Shown here: piece after piece, positions 28,394 to 38,607 of the stretch | Layout: every line of letters begins with the position of its first letter | How positions within the stretch are numbered: position 1 is the stretch's first letter | Assembly: GCA_016699615.1 (NCBI GenBank) | Contig: CP064984.1 | Location: 2,700,001-2,764,000, forward strand | Length of the DNA: 64,000 bases | Source: Sphingobacteriales bacterium | GTDB taxonomy: Bacteria > Bacteroidota > Bacteroidia > Chitinophagales > JADIYW01 | Direction: 5' to 3' | Made by a program: the position numbers and the translations under genes | Notes under the pieces: model-generated | What the model was told of the DNA's origin: nothing | Database searches by the model: none | What the model saw: the letters and a program-made list of their open reading frames with translations, nothing else

Positions 28394-29327
28394 GTGTGTA
28401 GTTTATTGAGTCTACAATAGCTTTTGCAGCACCAATTTCATAAAAATCTATTCCTAAGAAATTTAAAAAATGATTATTAGCTGCAGTACATTCATTTACT
28501 CTTTTTGATAATACTTCACGTGTATTTGCTTGATATGCAAATTTTTTCTCTGGTACACCAAAAATATTGCCTAACCAATGGTTGATTAAGAATAATGAAT
28601 TTGTACCATTGTTGCTGCCTCTGTTTACATCACAGTCAAACTGATTTACATTCTTATATTCATATTTTGTATCAAAAATTGTAGACCATGCATAATGTAA
28701 ATAATTAGCTGATGGTGTTTTATTAAATTCAGCAAATAATACCAATCTTTGATTGGCATCTATCATTTCTTTTAAAGTTTTCCATGTGCCATTGTGTACG
28801 TATGTATATTCTTCCAAATACGCATCTTGTATAGCTTTGATTAATTGATCATTGCTTCCTTGGTTTTCAAAAATTATAGTTACAATTTCTTTTGGATTGT
28901 TGCTCAAAAACACCAATACTTCTTTTAGCACATCTACTAATTTTTGGCTTCCTGCAAACTCTACACCATGATATGTGATTGCATTTCCATCATTACCATT
29001 GTAAGTATCTATCATTAAACCACGTACTCCATCGTTAAGTTGTTTAGTAATACTATGCGTTTGATTTGGAAACCAATAGCCTTTCTCAGTATTATTCATA
29101 GCATTGTGTGTCATTAAAAAACATACTTGGTTGTATTTTTTACTATAAAATACATTGTTTATTGAGTCAATACTATGGTTAGTAGTATCTATTGGAATAA
29201 CTGTTGTATCTATAGGATTTGTAGTTGTGTCAATTGGATTGTTAGTATTGTTTTGTGTATTAATAGATTCTTTTTTACAAGAAAATAATAAGACAAGCAA
29301 TAAAACTAGTAAGGAAATTTTGTTCAT
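28386..29327 (-). CDS. Lipoprotein with PI-PLC X-like phosphodiesterase domain
   Basis: A 313-residue lipoprotein: lipobox LLFSC places the acylated Cys at 17. A linker of four 7-residue repeats based on NPIDTT (residues 30-57) leads to a phosphatidylinositol-phospholipase-C X-type TIM barrel. Catalytic and calcium residues fit that family: THNAMNNTEKGYW, GVRGLMIDTYNGNDGNAITYHG (second His) and IVTIIFENQG. It probably hydrolyses a phosphodiester in the cell envelope; the substrate is unknown. Its ATG overlaps the stop of the OmpA-family gene upstream by one base (TAATG), so they are coupled. Confidence 0.85.
   Translation of the reverse strand: MNKISLLVLLLVLLFSCKKESINTQNNTNNPIDTTTNPIDTTVIPIDTTNHSIDSINNVFYSKKYNQVCFLMTHNAMNNTEKGYWFPNQTHSITKQLNDGVRGLMIDTYNGNDGNAITYHGVEFAGSQKLVDVLKEVLVFLSNNPKEIVTIIFENQGSNDQLIKAIQDAYLEEYTYVHNGTWKTLKEMIDANQRLVLFAEFNKTPSANYLHYAWSTIFDTKYEYKNVNQFDCDVNRGSNNGTNSLFLINHWLGNIFGVPEKKFAYQANTREVLSKRVNECTAANNHFLNFLGIDFYEIGAAKAIVDSINYTPN
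29157..29240 (-). repeat. Four 21-bp units encoding NPIDTT-type linker repeats
   Basis: The codons for residues 30-57 of the lipoprotein repeat every 21 bases: NPIDTTT, NPIDTTV, IPIDTTN, HSIDSIN. The repeat keeps frame, so copy-number change would alter linker length only. Confidence 0.75.
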
Positions 29328-31258
29328 TATTCAGTTATTTTAAATGTTGTTCTTCTATTTTTTTGATGTTGCTCTTCAGTGCATTTTGTACACTCACATT
29401 TTTCTAATAATGCATTTTCTCCATATCCTTTTGCAATTAATCTATCTTTGCTAATGCCTTTTTCTATTAGATAATTTACTACACTTTCAGCTCTTTTTTG
29501 AGATAGTTGTTCGTTGTAGGTTGCTGTTCCTCTACAATCTGTATGAGATGCTAATTCAATTTTTATACTTGGATTCTCATTAAGAATATATATTAATGTG
29601 TCTAAATTTGCTTTTGCATCTGCTCTAATGTTTGCTTTATTGTAATCGTAGTAAATATTATCTAAAGTAATTTCTACGTTTTTAGAAATTTTTTGCAATA
29701 ATATTGTTTGGTTGATATTTATTGTGTCACCATCTTTTGCATCAATGTTTTCTATATTCACAGATGATTCACTAGTTAAATAGTTTTCTTTAGATACTTT
29801 ATACTTGAATTTTGTTTTGTAAAAAATTAACTTATCCAATACACCGTTTGCATCAGTAGTTTGTGTGCCATTTCCAATTGGCAATGGTAAAAATACATTT
29901 GCATCTTTTACTGCTTTTGTTGAAATGATTTTAGAATTTGGGTCGTTTTCTTTTTCATAAACATTTTCTACAACAGTCACATGTAATTGATATACTGGTG
30001 GATTCGGTTTAATTGGTTCTGGCGCAATTGTTTTTTGGATAAAAAATATATCGTCTTTTCCTTTGCTTTCATTTCTGTTGGAAGAAATATAAAATGCATT
30101 GTTGCTTGTTGGTAAATAGTAGAAGTCATCAGCGCCTGTGTTGATTGGATAATCTAACAAAACTGGTGTCGAAAATGTATTGCCACTTTTTATTGTTTGA
30201 TAAACATCTAATGCACCAATGCCATTTTTTCTATCTGAAGAAAAATAAATTGTAGTATCTGAGGTAAGTGTTGCAAATGCTTCATTGGCACTTGTATTTA
30301 TTTTTGAACCAAGATTGTATGCTTGCGAAAATCTACCATTTGTATTTCTTTTTGATATGTAAATATCACTGCCACCATAACCATCTTTTGCATTTGCAGT
30401 AAAATATAATTCATTTCCACTTGGCGATAAAAATGGTTGTGCTTCATCAGTAGAATCATTTATAAATGATAATTTTTCTGGCTTGGTCCAACTTGCATTG
30501 AAAAAATTTGAAGTATATATTTTACAATAATCGTTTGTAGCTTTTTCATTTGAGCCACATTGAGTAAAAAATGCTTCTGTTTTATCTTTATTAAATACAA
30601 TTTGTGCAAAATGGTAAGGAAAATTTTCTATCTGAAATTTTTGAATATTGTTGAATGTACTATCATTTTGTTTTGTTGCAACATATGCTTGTGCAAATCC
30701 ATCGCCAGTAAAATTGTCTTTTTCTGATTGATTGTGGCTAGTAAAATATAGTTCATCATTTAATAAAAATGCACCATAGTCTGATACTTGAGAATTTATT
30801 GCAGTAAGATTTTGTGTTCTGAATGTTGCTTGTTTAGCTTCTGCAATTATTTTTCCTAATTTTTCAATCTCATTTTTATAGCTACTTGTTGTATTTTTGT
30901 AGTTTTTTGTATGTTCTTGAATAAAATCTAATGCATTTTGATATTGTTCATCGTCTTTGTATGCTTGCAACAATGTGCTTGCATATTGCTCTGGATTTAG
31001 ATTGTATAGTGTTTTGCTCCACTCTAATGCCTTTGCTTTGTTTTGTGTGTATTGGTAGCTAGAAATGATTTTCTTAGCAATGTCTATTTTGTTTTCATTT
31101 GATTTTGCTTTGTCAAAATCTTTTTGAAGTAAGGTGCTTGCATTTTCGTATTGTTTGTAATCATATGCTGTGTTGCCATCTTTTATTTTTGATGAAGAAG
31201 CACATGATTGTATAATTATTAACAATAAAAATATATAATAAATATGTAATTTATGCAT
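29327..31258 (-). CDS. OmpA-family lipoprotein with TPR and PD40 repeats
   Basis: This 643-residue outer-membrane-associated lipoprotein has lipobox QSCAS (Cys19). About residues 25-140 look like helical TPR-type repeats, about 150-400 are PD40/WD40-like propeller blades (DEAQPFLSPSGNELYFTANA, GGSDIYISKR, ATLTSDTTIYFSSDRKNGIGALDVY), then a carboxypeptidase-regulatory-like strand region, then an OmpA domain (IKIELASHTDCRGTATYNEQ, SVVNYLIEKGISKDRLIAKGYGE) that binds peptidoglycan. This is the layout of PorE-type proteins linked to the type IX system, but paralogues are many in Bacteroidota. It is coupled to the PI-PLC-like gene. Confidence 0.88.
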   Translation of the reverse strand: MHKLHIYYIFLLLIIIQSCASSSKIKDGNTAYDYKQYENASTLLQKDFDKAKSNENKIDIAKKIISSYQYTQNKAKALEWSKTLYNLNPEQYASTLLQAYKDDEQYQNALDFIQEHTKNYKNTTSSYKNEIEKLGKIIAEAKQATFRTQNLTAINSQVSDYGAFLLNDELYFTSHNQSEKDNFTGDGFAQAYVATKQNDSTFNNIQKFQIENFPYHFAQIVFNKDKTEAFFTQCGSNEKATNDYCKIYTSNFFNASWTKPEKLSFINDSTDEAQPFLSPSGNELYFTANAKDGYGGSDIYISKRNTNGRFSQAYNLGSKINTSANEAFATLTSDTTIYFSSDRKNGIGALDVYQTIKSGNTFSTPVLLDYPINTGADDFYYLPTSNNAFYISSNRNESKGKDDIFFIQKTIAPEPIKPNPPVYQLHVTVVENVYEKENDPNSKIISTKAVKDANVFLPLPIGNGTQTTDANGVLDKLIFYKTKFKYKVSKENYLTSESSVNIENIDAKDGDTININQTILLQKISKNVEITLDNIYYDYNKANIRADAKANLDTLIYILNENPSIKIELASHTDCRGTATYNEQLSQKRAESVVNYLIEKGISKDRLIAKGYGENALLEKCECTKCTEEQHQKNRRTTFKITE

Positions 31259-31325
31259 GAAGTATAAGATAGTTATACTGCAATTTACAATATATTTTTT
31301 TGTTTTTAAACAATAAAATTAAAAA

Positions 31326-32210
31326 TTAGCTTAAAATTTCAGTTACAGTAAGCTGTATATTGTTTGATAGCTTTTCGAGTGGTAAGTCATTATCATCAGT
31401 ACCAAATGGATTTTCTATTTCTTCTGCTATAATTTCAATACTTACAAGAATATAAAACACAAAAACAGTGATTGGAATAACAACATAACTCAATGAAACA
31501 ACATAAGCAAATGGCATAAACATAATATAAAAAAATATAAATTTCTTTAGAAATAATGAATATGAAAATGGAATAGGTGTGTTTTTGATTCTTTCGCAAC
31601 CACCACATATTTCTGTCAATTGTTTGATTTCATTATTTAAAACAAAAAACTGTGTATCATTGAATGATTTGTTTTGATATAATTCTTGTGTTAATAAAAA
31701 TATTTGTTTAGCTACTTGGTTTGGTGCGTGATGGTTTGTTATAAATTTAAAATCATTTCTTGTGATAATATGATTCTCGTCTATTGTTTCAATGATATTC
31801 TCTTCTCTTAAATGTTTCATTAAACTTTGTGCATAAAATGGAATTAGTGCAGCATATTTCATTTTATAATCTTTTTGGTCTGGTATAAATGCATTGATTT
31901 GCATAGCGAAGTTTCGGGAACAATTAATTAATTGTCCCCATAGTTTCCTACCTTCGCTCCATCTTTCGTATGCTGTGTTTGTTCTAAATACTAAAAGAAA
32001 TGATATTACAAATCCAAGCATTGAATATATCAATGATACGTTTCCTAGTTTTGAGTCTTTTTCTATATCTAATATATGCAACTCAATGTAGGATACAATA
32101 AATGAATAAATACCAATAAATAACATCATCCATGCTAAACGACGAACGGTATCTGATTTATGTAATCTAAATATAAAAGTGAACCAATCCTTTGGATTGT
32201 AAGCAATCAT
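31326..32210 (-). CDS. Bestrophin-like (UPF0187) membrane channel protein
   Basis: This 294-residue protein forms pentameric ion channels in the inner membrane (bacterial bestrophins conduct cations). Typical parts are the N-terminal NPKDWFTFIFRLHKSDTVRRL, the neck segment GFVISFLLVFRTNTAYERWSEG followed by RKLWGQLINCSRNFA, and the C-terminal IPITVFVFYILVSIEIIAEEIENPFGTDDNDLP. About four transmembrane helices are predicted from hydrophobicity. The stop-to-start gap to the M16 gene upstream is one base, so they may be co-transcribed. Confidence 0.92.
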   Translation of the reverse strand: MIAYNPKDWFTFIFRLHKSDTVRRLAWMMLFIGIYSFIVSYIELHILDIEKDSKLGNVSLIYSMLGFVISFLLVFRTNTAYERWSEGRKLWGQLINCSRNFAMQINAFIPDQKDYKMKYAALIPFYAQSLMKHLREENIIETIDENHIITRNDFKFITNHHAPNQVAKQIFLLTQELYQNKSFNDTQFFVLNNEIKQLTEICGGCERIKNTPIPFSYSLFLKKFIFFYIMFMPFAYVVSLSYVVIPITVFVFYILVSIEIIAEEIENPFGTDDNDLPLEKLSNNIQLTVTEILS

Positions 32211-32211
32211 A

Positions 32212-35135
32212 TTATTCTTTTTTAGGTTCTAATGTTACTTGAATAAAATTATCAGTGCTTAAATATTTTGATGCTGCAAGTTTTATATCTTCAAGTGTTA
32301 CTTTATCTACGTTTGAAATATAATTATTTATTTCATCAAGACTTGATTTGTATTTTGTTGCATAAATCATTTCGCCTAACCAATATGCATTTTCTTTAAT
32401 ATCAGTTTCGTGTTCTTTTCTTAAAGTTTCTTTTACTTTGTTTAATTTTTCTTCTGTTGTACCATTTTTTATTAATAAACTAATTTCTTCTTTTACAGCA
32501 TCAATTAATTCTTTAGTTTTTGGTGGATCAGCATTAAACATAATATTGATTGCGTATTTTTCTTTTGGATATTTTGAGCTAGCATTTTGCACACTTACAC
32601 CATAAACACCACCTTTGTCTTCTCTTAATGATTCTCTAAGTGAAATACTTAAAACTTTAGACATTATATTGTATTTGATGATTTCTTCTTCTGTGTATTT
32701 GATATCGCCATGAATTTGGATGCCTACAAATGTTTTTGGAGTTGCGCCCATTTCTGTATTAGATACTATATTTCCTATTGGCTTTTGAACGTTCACATCT
32801 TTCCACGTTTCTTTTTTGTTGTAAGCTGGAATAGAACCAATGTATTTTTTTATCAAACTTTCCACATCAACTTTTGATGTATTACCTACAAAGTAATATG
32901 TAAAATCAGAAGCATCATTAAATCTTTCTTGGTAGTATTTTATAGCATTATCTAAGTTTACCATGTCTAGTTTTTCTTTAGTTGGCATTCCTTTTCTAAT
33001 GTTATTTTTAAACATTACATCTTGATATTTTTTATAAAAATAGTATTGTGGATTATGGTATAAGTTATCATAGATTGCATGTTGTTGTTGCATAAAAGTA
33101 TTAAAATCATTTACTGATTTTCTTGGTTCTGTTTGATGTAAATACAGTAACTGTAACATAGTTTCTAAATCTTCTGGTGTTGCATTGCCTTGGAAACCTT
33201 CATCTAAGTCATCAATATATGGTGATAAGCCTACAGATTTGCCAACTAACATTTTTTGCAATGTCATTTTATCAAAATTTGATATACCAGATTCTGAAAC
33301 TATTGCATTTGAGTAATCTGCACTCATAAATTGTGCATCATCATATAATGATGTTCCGCCTGGACTGTATGCTGAAAATAATATTTCATCATTTTTAAAA
33401 TCTGTGTTTTTTACTTTTACAGTAGCACCATTTCCAAGTGTATATGTTGTAATGTTGAATTTATTGTCTACAATTTTACTAATAATATTTGTGCCTTTCA
33501 ATTCTTTGCTAATCAATGGTTATGTAAACACATTGTCTACATATGGTGTAGTGTTTTTATTATCAATAGTATTTACTATTTGTAATATTTCATTTTCTGT
33601 TGGTAATTTATCTTTCTCAGTTGTTGGTGCAGTAATGATAATTACTCTATTTTCTTTAGTAATATATGATTGTGCTAATTCATTGATGAATTTTGTTGTA
33701 ATGTTTGGCATTATCATTTTTGCAATTGTATATTCTGCTTCAATTCCAGGTGCTGATGTGCCTTTTAAAAAGTGTGATACATATTCTGTAATTAAACTTC
33801 TTGATTCTGTTTTGTCTTTTTCTTTTAATGCATTTTCAAGATTTTTAAGTACTTCAATTTTTGCTCTATCTAATTCAGATGCTGTAAAACCATATTGTTG
33901 TACTCTTCTATTTTCTTCAAGAATAGATGTTAATGCTTCTTTGTATTTATCTTTTTTCATAAAAATGAAATTAGAGAACGCATCATTTTTCTTGTTTCCT
34001 CGTCATAACTACCAAATGCTTGGATAAATGGTGCATCAGCTTTTTGTGTTAATTCCATCAATCTATTACTCATCATGCTATTGATTAATTGGTTCATGAT
34101 GTAAGTAGCATAACCATCCAGTGTAGATTGGTCTTGTTTGTCGTGTTTGTATACAACATAAGCTTGTGTGTTTGTTGCTTCATTATCAGTAGAAATGTTT
34201 ACCAATGTATTTTTATGTTTTGGTAATTCATATTCAATTTTTGGTCTTTCATATTGTGGGTTTTTTAGATCTGAAAACCTACTTTTTATCTCTGCTTCCA
34301 TTTCTTCTACATTAACATCGCCAACAATCATTATTGCCATCAAATCTGGTCTGTACCAATCTTTGTAGAATGATTTTAATCTTTCGTGAGCACAATTTTT
34401 TAGAATAGTTGTGTCACCAATTGGCAATCTTTCAGCATACCTTGATTGATAATAGTATGTAGGTAAGAATTTATACAACATACGCATATTTGGTCCAAGT
34501 CCAGAGCGCCATTCTGATACTACAACGCCTCTTTCTTTTTCTATTTCAAGGCTGTCAAAGTTTAAGCCAGATGCCCAATCTTCTAAAACTAATAAACCTT
34601 TGTCTAATACTTCTTTCTTGTCTGTTGGAAGTTGTAACATATACACAGTTTCATCAAAAGATGTATAGGCATTTAAGTGTGCACCAAATTTTACGCCAAC
34701 GCCTTCTAAGAAATTTACTAAATCATTTTTCTTGAAATTTTTACTTCCGTTAAAAGCCATGTGCTCTAAAAAGTGTGCTAAACCTCTTTGGTTATCATCT
34801 TCTTGGTTTGATCCAGCATTTACAGCCAATCTAAATTCAACTCTGTTTTCTGGTTTGCTATTTTGTTTTATATAATATTTTAATCCGTTTGGTAATGTAC
34901 CGTATGTTACCGTTTTGTCCAATGGTAATTTTGGTACATCCTTGTTGTTGTTTGTTGCTGTTGTATTTGGATTTTGTGTAGTTTCAGGATTTGGAGCAGA
35001 TGGTGGTGGTGGCACTATTTGAGTTCCTTCATTCTTTGTTAGTGTATTTTCTGCTGTTGTAGATTGTTGTGTATTGATTTTTGGCGTACACGCACTGATA
35101 ATCAATACAAATAAGATAATAATATTCTGCTTCAT
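32212..35135 (-). CDS. M16 family zinc metalloprotease lipoprotein (PqqL-type), frame broken twice
   Basis: Three pieces form one gene of about 974 residues: 33957-35135 (lipobox ISACT, Cys16; linker rich in Thr/Pro/Asn; catalytic motif HFLEH at 121-125), 33520-33960 (middle domain) and 32212-33516 (inactive second half, PLISKELKGTNI onwards to FIQVTLEPKK). The first break is one missing A in the run at 33986-33990, where the second frame reads on as RKNDAFSNFIFMKKDKYKEAL. The second is an in-frame TAA at 33520-33522 where Gln or Glu is expected just before PLI. With one base added the total is exactly 975 codons. An intact enzyme would be a periplasmic or surface peptidase. Confidence 0.85.
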
Positions 35136-35238
35136 AAACTATATTTGAATTGCAAAGATAAATCTATTTTGGTAGATATTCAGTAATTTTAGTATTTTAG
35201 CCTTTTATCATAAACGTTAAATTTTATTATTTTTTATA

Positions 35239-35988
35239 ATGCCTTTTACTTTTGCACATCCTGGATATTTGCTTTGGGTTAAACACAAATGGGAAAATAT
35301 ATCTATTTCTGCAATTGTAATCTCAAGTATGGTGCCAGATTTTGATATTCTATTTAGAATTACAGATACAAGAATACATATTTTTAGGTATGATATTAAA
35401 ACTATATTTCTTTATATTTTACCTATCTCATTTTTTCTTTGGATATTTTATGAATATATTTTGAAAAAAATATACATATCTATTTTTCCAATTTTTAGAA
35501 CAAGTAATAGTACAATAAAATAATTGCCATTTGTTATATTACTAATGATGGTATCAATTTTAGCTCATATATTTTTAGATTTAATTTCACATTGGAATGC
35601 ACAAACTTTATTTATGATAGTTGGTTGGAATTCAGGAAATATAATTATGTCATCAATTATGTATTTTTTCTCATTGTATGGCGTTGGTGTATTGTTTTCT
35701 GGTCTTGGTTTTTATCTTATTCTTAAGTATCTAAAATCCGAGTATGACTTTAATTATGATGACATAAAACAAATAAGTTTAAATCAACAACAACTTGCTT
35801 TTATAGTTTGTTATTTACTCACTGTATTATTTTTCTTTATTTTAAAATTTTCTTTAGCTATCAAAGAGAGTTTTTTTATAGTTGATATTGTAATAATAAA
35901 TTTTACTTCTGCGTTGGTTTTTTCATTTTTTGTTGCACCAATATTTTATATCTTATATCCAAAATCTACAAAAGAATGTTGCAAATAA
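35239..35988 (+). CDS. DUF4184 family membrane protein with in-frame TAA
   Basis: The N-terminus MPFTFAHPGYLLWVKHKW and the VISSMVPDFDILFRI segment identify DUF4184, a multi-pass membrane family (about 230-250 residues) of unknown function. A TAA at 35521-35523 interrupts the frame after residue 94, but the same frame continues into LMMVSILAHIFLDLISHWNAQ, which carries the family His/Asp residues, and on through three more hydrophobic helices. The total would be 249 residues. It overlaps the following glycosyltransferase by 13 bases. A sequence error or a real nonsense mutation are both possible. Confidence 0.75.
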
Positions 35989-36809
35989 TAAATGGTTTGT
36001 GGATAGGCAAGGAGCTGAGTGCAATGGAGTTATTAACTATTGAGTCTTATCAAAATTATGGATTTGAATTTCATCTTTGGTGTTATGATAAAATTTCAAA
36101 TTTACCAAGGAATGTAGTTGTACAAGATGCCAATAAAATAATACCCAAATCATCCATATTTTCTTATCAAAAACAAAATAAATTTGGACATGGGAAAGGT
36201 AGCGTTTCTGGATTTTCAGATTTGTTTAGATATAAATTATTATTTGCTGTTGGCGGCATTTGGACAGATATGGATATTACTTGTTTGCAATCATTTTCAT
36301 TAGATGAAGATTATTTTTTTAGATATCATCATCAAATTGGTTTGGTAGGAAATTTTATGAAAGCACCAGCAAAATCTGATTTGATGTGGTTTTGCTATGA
36401 GGAAACATTGAAACAAGTTGATGAGCATAATACAAATTGGTTGTTGCCAATAGAAATATTAAAACAAGGTGTAAAAAAATATAATTTAGAAAAATACATA
36501 TTTGATATTTCAAATAAAGATAGCTTTCCATTGGTTAGAAAAATGTACACCAAAAATTATGATTTCAATCTACAGAATTGGAAAATAATTCATTGGATGA
36601 ATGAAGAATTTAGAAGATTCGGAATAGATAAAAATTTCGCCGTAAAAAAATCTAGTTATTATCAACTTTTACTTCAAAATAATGTGCAATTTAATACATT
36701 GAGTAATTGGAATGCATTAAAAATAAAATACCAAACATCATCAATTAATTATAGTATTATAAATTTAAAAGCAAGACTACTTTGGATTTGGAGCTATTTC
36801 ATTAAATAG
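35976..36809 (+). CDS. GT32-like glycosyltransferase
   Basis: A cytoplasmic 277-residue glycosyltransferase resembling the GT32/capsular polysaccharide synthesis family. It opens with IINGLWIGKELSAMELLTIESY, and the nucleotide-sugar site is in FSDLFRYKLLFAVGGIWTDMDITCLQSF, where DMD serves as the DxD metal-binding motif. The central and C-terminal parts (HWMNEEFRRFG) are less conserved. It overlaps the DUF4184 gene by 13 bases and converges with the GT4 gene, their ends overlapping by 33 bases. It may decorate a surface polysaccharide; donor and acceptor are unknown. Confidence 0.8.
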   Translation: MLQIINGLWIGKELSAMELLTIESYQNYGFEFHLWCYDKISNLPRNVVVQDANKIIPKSSIFSYQKQNKFGHGKGSVSGFSDLFRYKLLFAVGGIWTDMDITCLQSFSLDEDYFFRYHHQIGLVGNFMKAPAKSDLMWFCYEETLKQVDEHNTNWLLPIEILKQGVKKYNLEKYIFDISNKDSFPLVRKMYTKNYDFNLQNWKIIHWMNEEFRRFGIDKNFAVKKSSYYQLLLQNNVQFNTLSNWNALKIKYQTSSINYSIINLKARLLWIWSYFIK

Positions 36810-37927
36810 TTTTAGATAATCTTGAGCAATTTTTTCCCACGAAAATAAATCTTGTAATATTGCTGTATAGTTTTCTGGATAGGTGTATTTTTTTGTAAGC
36901 TTATTATTGTAGAAATCTTCAATTTTTAAAACAAATTCATCTTTGTGATATTTAGAAACAATATGTCCATTTGTGTTTTCAATAATCATATTATCATTGC
37001 CACTTACGTTTGATGCAATAACATATACGCCAGCTGCAATTGCTTCTAAAATAGCCAATGCCATACCTTCGCTTTCTGATGTAGAAAGCAATAAGTTGGC
37101 ATCATCTAATGCAATTAGCACTTCTGAATGACTAACTTTACCACAGAATGTAATATTTTCCATATTATTTAAGAAAACAAACTCTTGCATTTTATGTTTT
37201 AATTCACCATCGCCAAATATTTTTGCTTCAAATGGAATATTCTTTTGTTTTAATACATAAAGAATCTCAATAAATAACATTGGATTTTTTTGTTGCGTTA
37301 ATCTACCAACGAAAATTATTTTTAATTTATCATCATATAATGTGTTTTTAATTTTATCTACATATAATCCATTATAAAATACAATATTTTTTTTATCATT
37401 ATTAATAAGCTTGTCCGCCATTTGTTTTATTTCTTTAGATAATAAAATATTGTAGGATGATTCTGAACAAATCTTCTTTATTTTAAAATAGGTTAGACTA
37501 TGCCACAAAAGCATTTTTTTAGGGAATGCCCATGGAATATCATGTCCGTGAGATAAAACTATATATGGTAAATTGTATTTCTTTTTTAAGAATAATGCAA
37601 CTTCGCCACCAGGCAAAGCAAAATTTGCCAAACAAACATCAAATGGTAGCTGCTCTTTAAAAGTATTTTTTATGTATGCCTTAGATTTTAAAATCCAATC
37701 ATACATTTCAATAGGATTAGATTCATAAGTTTTTTCCTTTTTGATGCTAATCTAATTATTGTTAAGTTGTTTTCTGTATAATATGTTGCTTCGCCAGCGT
37801 ACCGTGTCGTAAGTATAGTTACATGATTGCCAGCTTTTACAAATTCTTCCGCCAAATGTTTTGAGACAATGCCAGCACCACCACCCAATGGTGGATATTC
37901 GTAATTGAGAATTAAAATACTAAGCAT
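36777..37927 (-). CDS. GT4 family glycosyltransferase, frameshifted
   Basis: Two frames (37688-37927 and 36777-37706) make one GT-B glycosyltransferase of about 383 residues. The first gives the N-terminal ILNYEYPPLGGGAGIVSKHL motif with its glycine-rich loop. The second gives IIFVGRLTQQKNPMLFIEIL and the donor site STSESEGMALAILEAIAAG with the E-x7-E pair. One A is missing from the run at 37730-37735 (T on the plus strand): adding it joins SKRKK to TYESNPIEMYDWILKS without a gap, and the total becomes divisible by three. It acts at the cytoplasmic face, probably in surface glycan synthesis. Confidence 0.85.
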
Positions 37928-37966
37928 GAAATGTTGCTATCCATTGCAAAATAAGAAATATATTCT

Positions 37967-38605
37967 TTATTGGATGAATTTTGACTTAATAATATTGAAG
38001 TTTTTGAGTGCATTAGAACTGTCATTCCAAATAAAACCTAATAATCCAATACCATCAAAATTTAAGTTTTTTACAATTGATATTTTTGATGTATCAACGC
38101 CACCAACGGCAAAAATTTGAGATTTGAGATTTAAGATTTGAGATTTAATTCTAAAATCTGAAATCATAATTCTTAATTCTTCCATGTTCCAATCATAGCT
38201 GTAGTTTTCTTTGGAAATGCTAGGAAATAAAGGCGACACGATGATGTGTTTAAAGTTTGGTGCGTATTTATTTAATTCATCAATGCTATGTGCTGTAACA
38301 GATGAAATCTTATTGGTGTCACTTAACCACTTTAAGATTTTTTCGTTGTACAATTCATTTTTTTGGACAATATCTCTGGTAAAATGATAGCCACCTAAAT
38401 CAAATTCTTTAGTTATAATTAAAGAAGTAGAAATGCATTGTTTCCAATATTTTTCAGGAATTGTTTCTACAAAATCTACCAAAGAAAAATCATCTAACTC
38501 AGGTTTATAGATGTATAAATAATCAACGCCATTGTCTAATAATTGTACAATAGTGTCTATCTCGTTTTCTATGTTTTCAGCTGGTGTGTAAAGTATTGTT
38601 TGCAT
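37967..38605 (-). CDS. ThiE/TenI-like thiamine phosphate synthase family protein
   Basis: This 212-residue TIM-barrel protein resembles thiamine phosphate synthase or the TenI branch. YLYIYKPELDDFS matches the strand 2 region, GGYHFTRD corresponds to GVHLxxxD, HIIVSPLFPSISKENY to the GPIFPTxTK segment, and FAVGGVDTSKI to the glycine loop. Several catalytic residues of true ThiE are changed, and a second, better ThiE lies at 60758, so this one may be TenI-like. A 7-bp tandem repeat encodes RIKSQILNLKSQI, an insertion just before FAVGGV. It is downstream of thiS and thiC on the same strand, but separated from them by accessory genes. Confidence 0.7.
   Translation of the reverse strand: MQTILYTPAENIENEIDTIVQLLDNGVDYLYIYKPELDDFSLVDFVETIPEKYWKQCISTSLIITKEFDLGGYHFTRDIVQKNELYNEKILKWLSDTNKISSVTAHSIDELNKYAPNFKHIIVSPLFPSISKENYSYDWNMEELRIMISDFRIKSQILNLKSQIFAVGGVDTSKISIVKNLNFDGIGLLGFIWNDSSNALKNFNIIKSKFIQ
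38115..38149 (-). repeat. Tandem heptanucleotide repeat (ATTTGAG, five units) inside the ThiE-like gene
   Basis: Plus-strand units ATTTGAG, ATTTGAG, ATTTAAG, ATTTGAG, ATTTAAT lie in a row. Seven is not a multiple of three, so gain or loss of one unit would shift the reading frame. A related low-complexity stretch lies at 42761-42790. Confidence 0.8.
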
Positions 38606-38607
38606 AT

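Noticed and set aside
29157..29240. CRISPR-like or mobile repeat at the NPIDTT stretch
   Set aside because: The 21-bp units are in frame and code for a linker directly after a lipobox, so it is a protein repeat.
33520..35523. TAA stops as a reassigned codon
   Set aside because: TAA ends many intact genes in the window (trmD, rplS, crp, rpsP), so the code is standard; the in-frame TAAs are few and lie in genes that also show or neighbour frame errors.
35239..37927. A capsule or O-antigen island
   Set aside because: Only two glycosyltransferases on opposite strands and no flippase, polymerase or sugar-nucleotide genes, so no full surface-glycan locus can be claimed.
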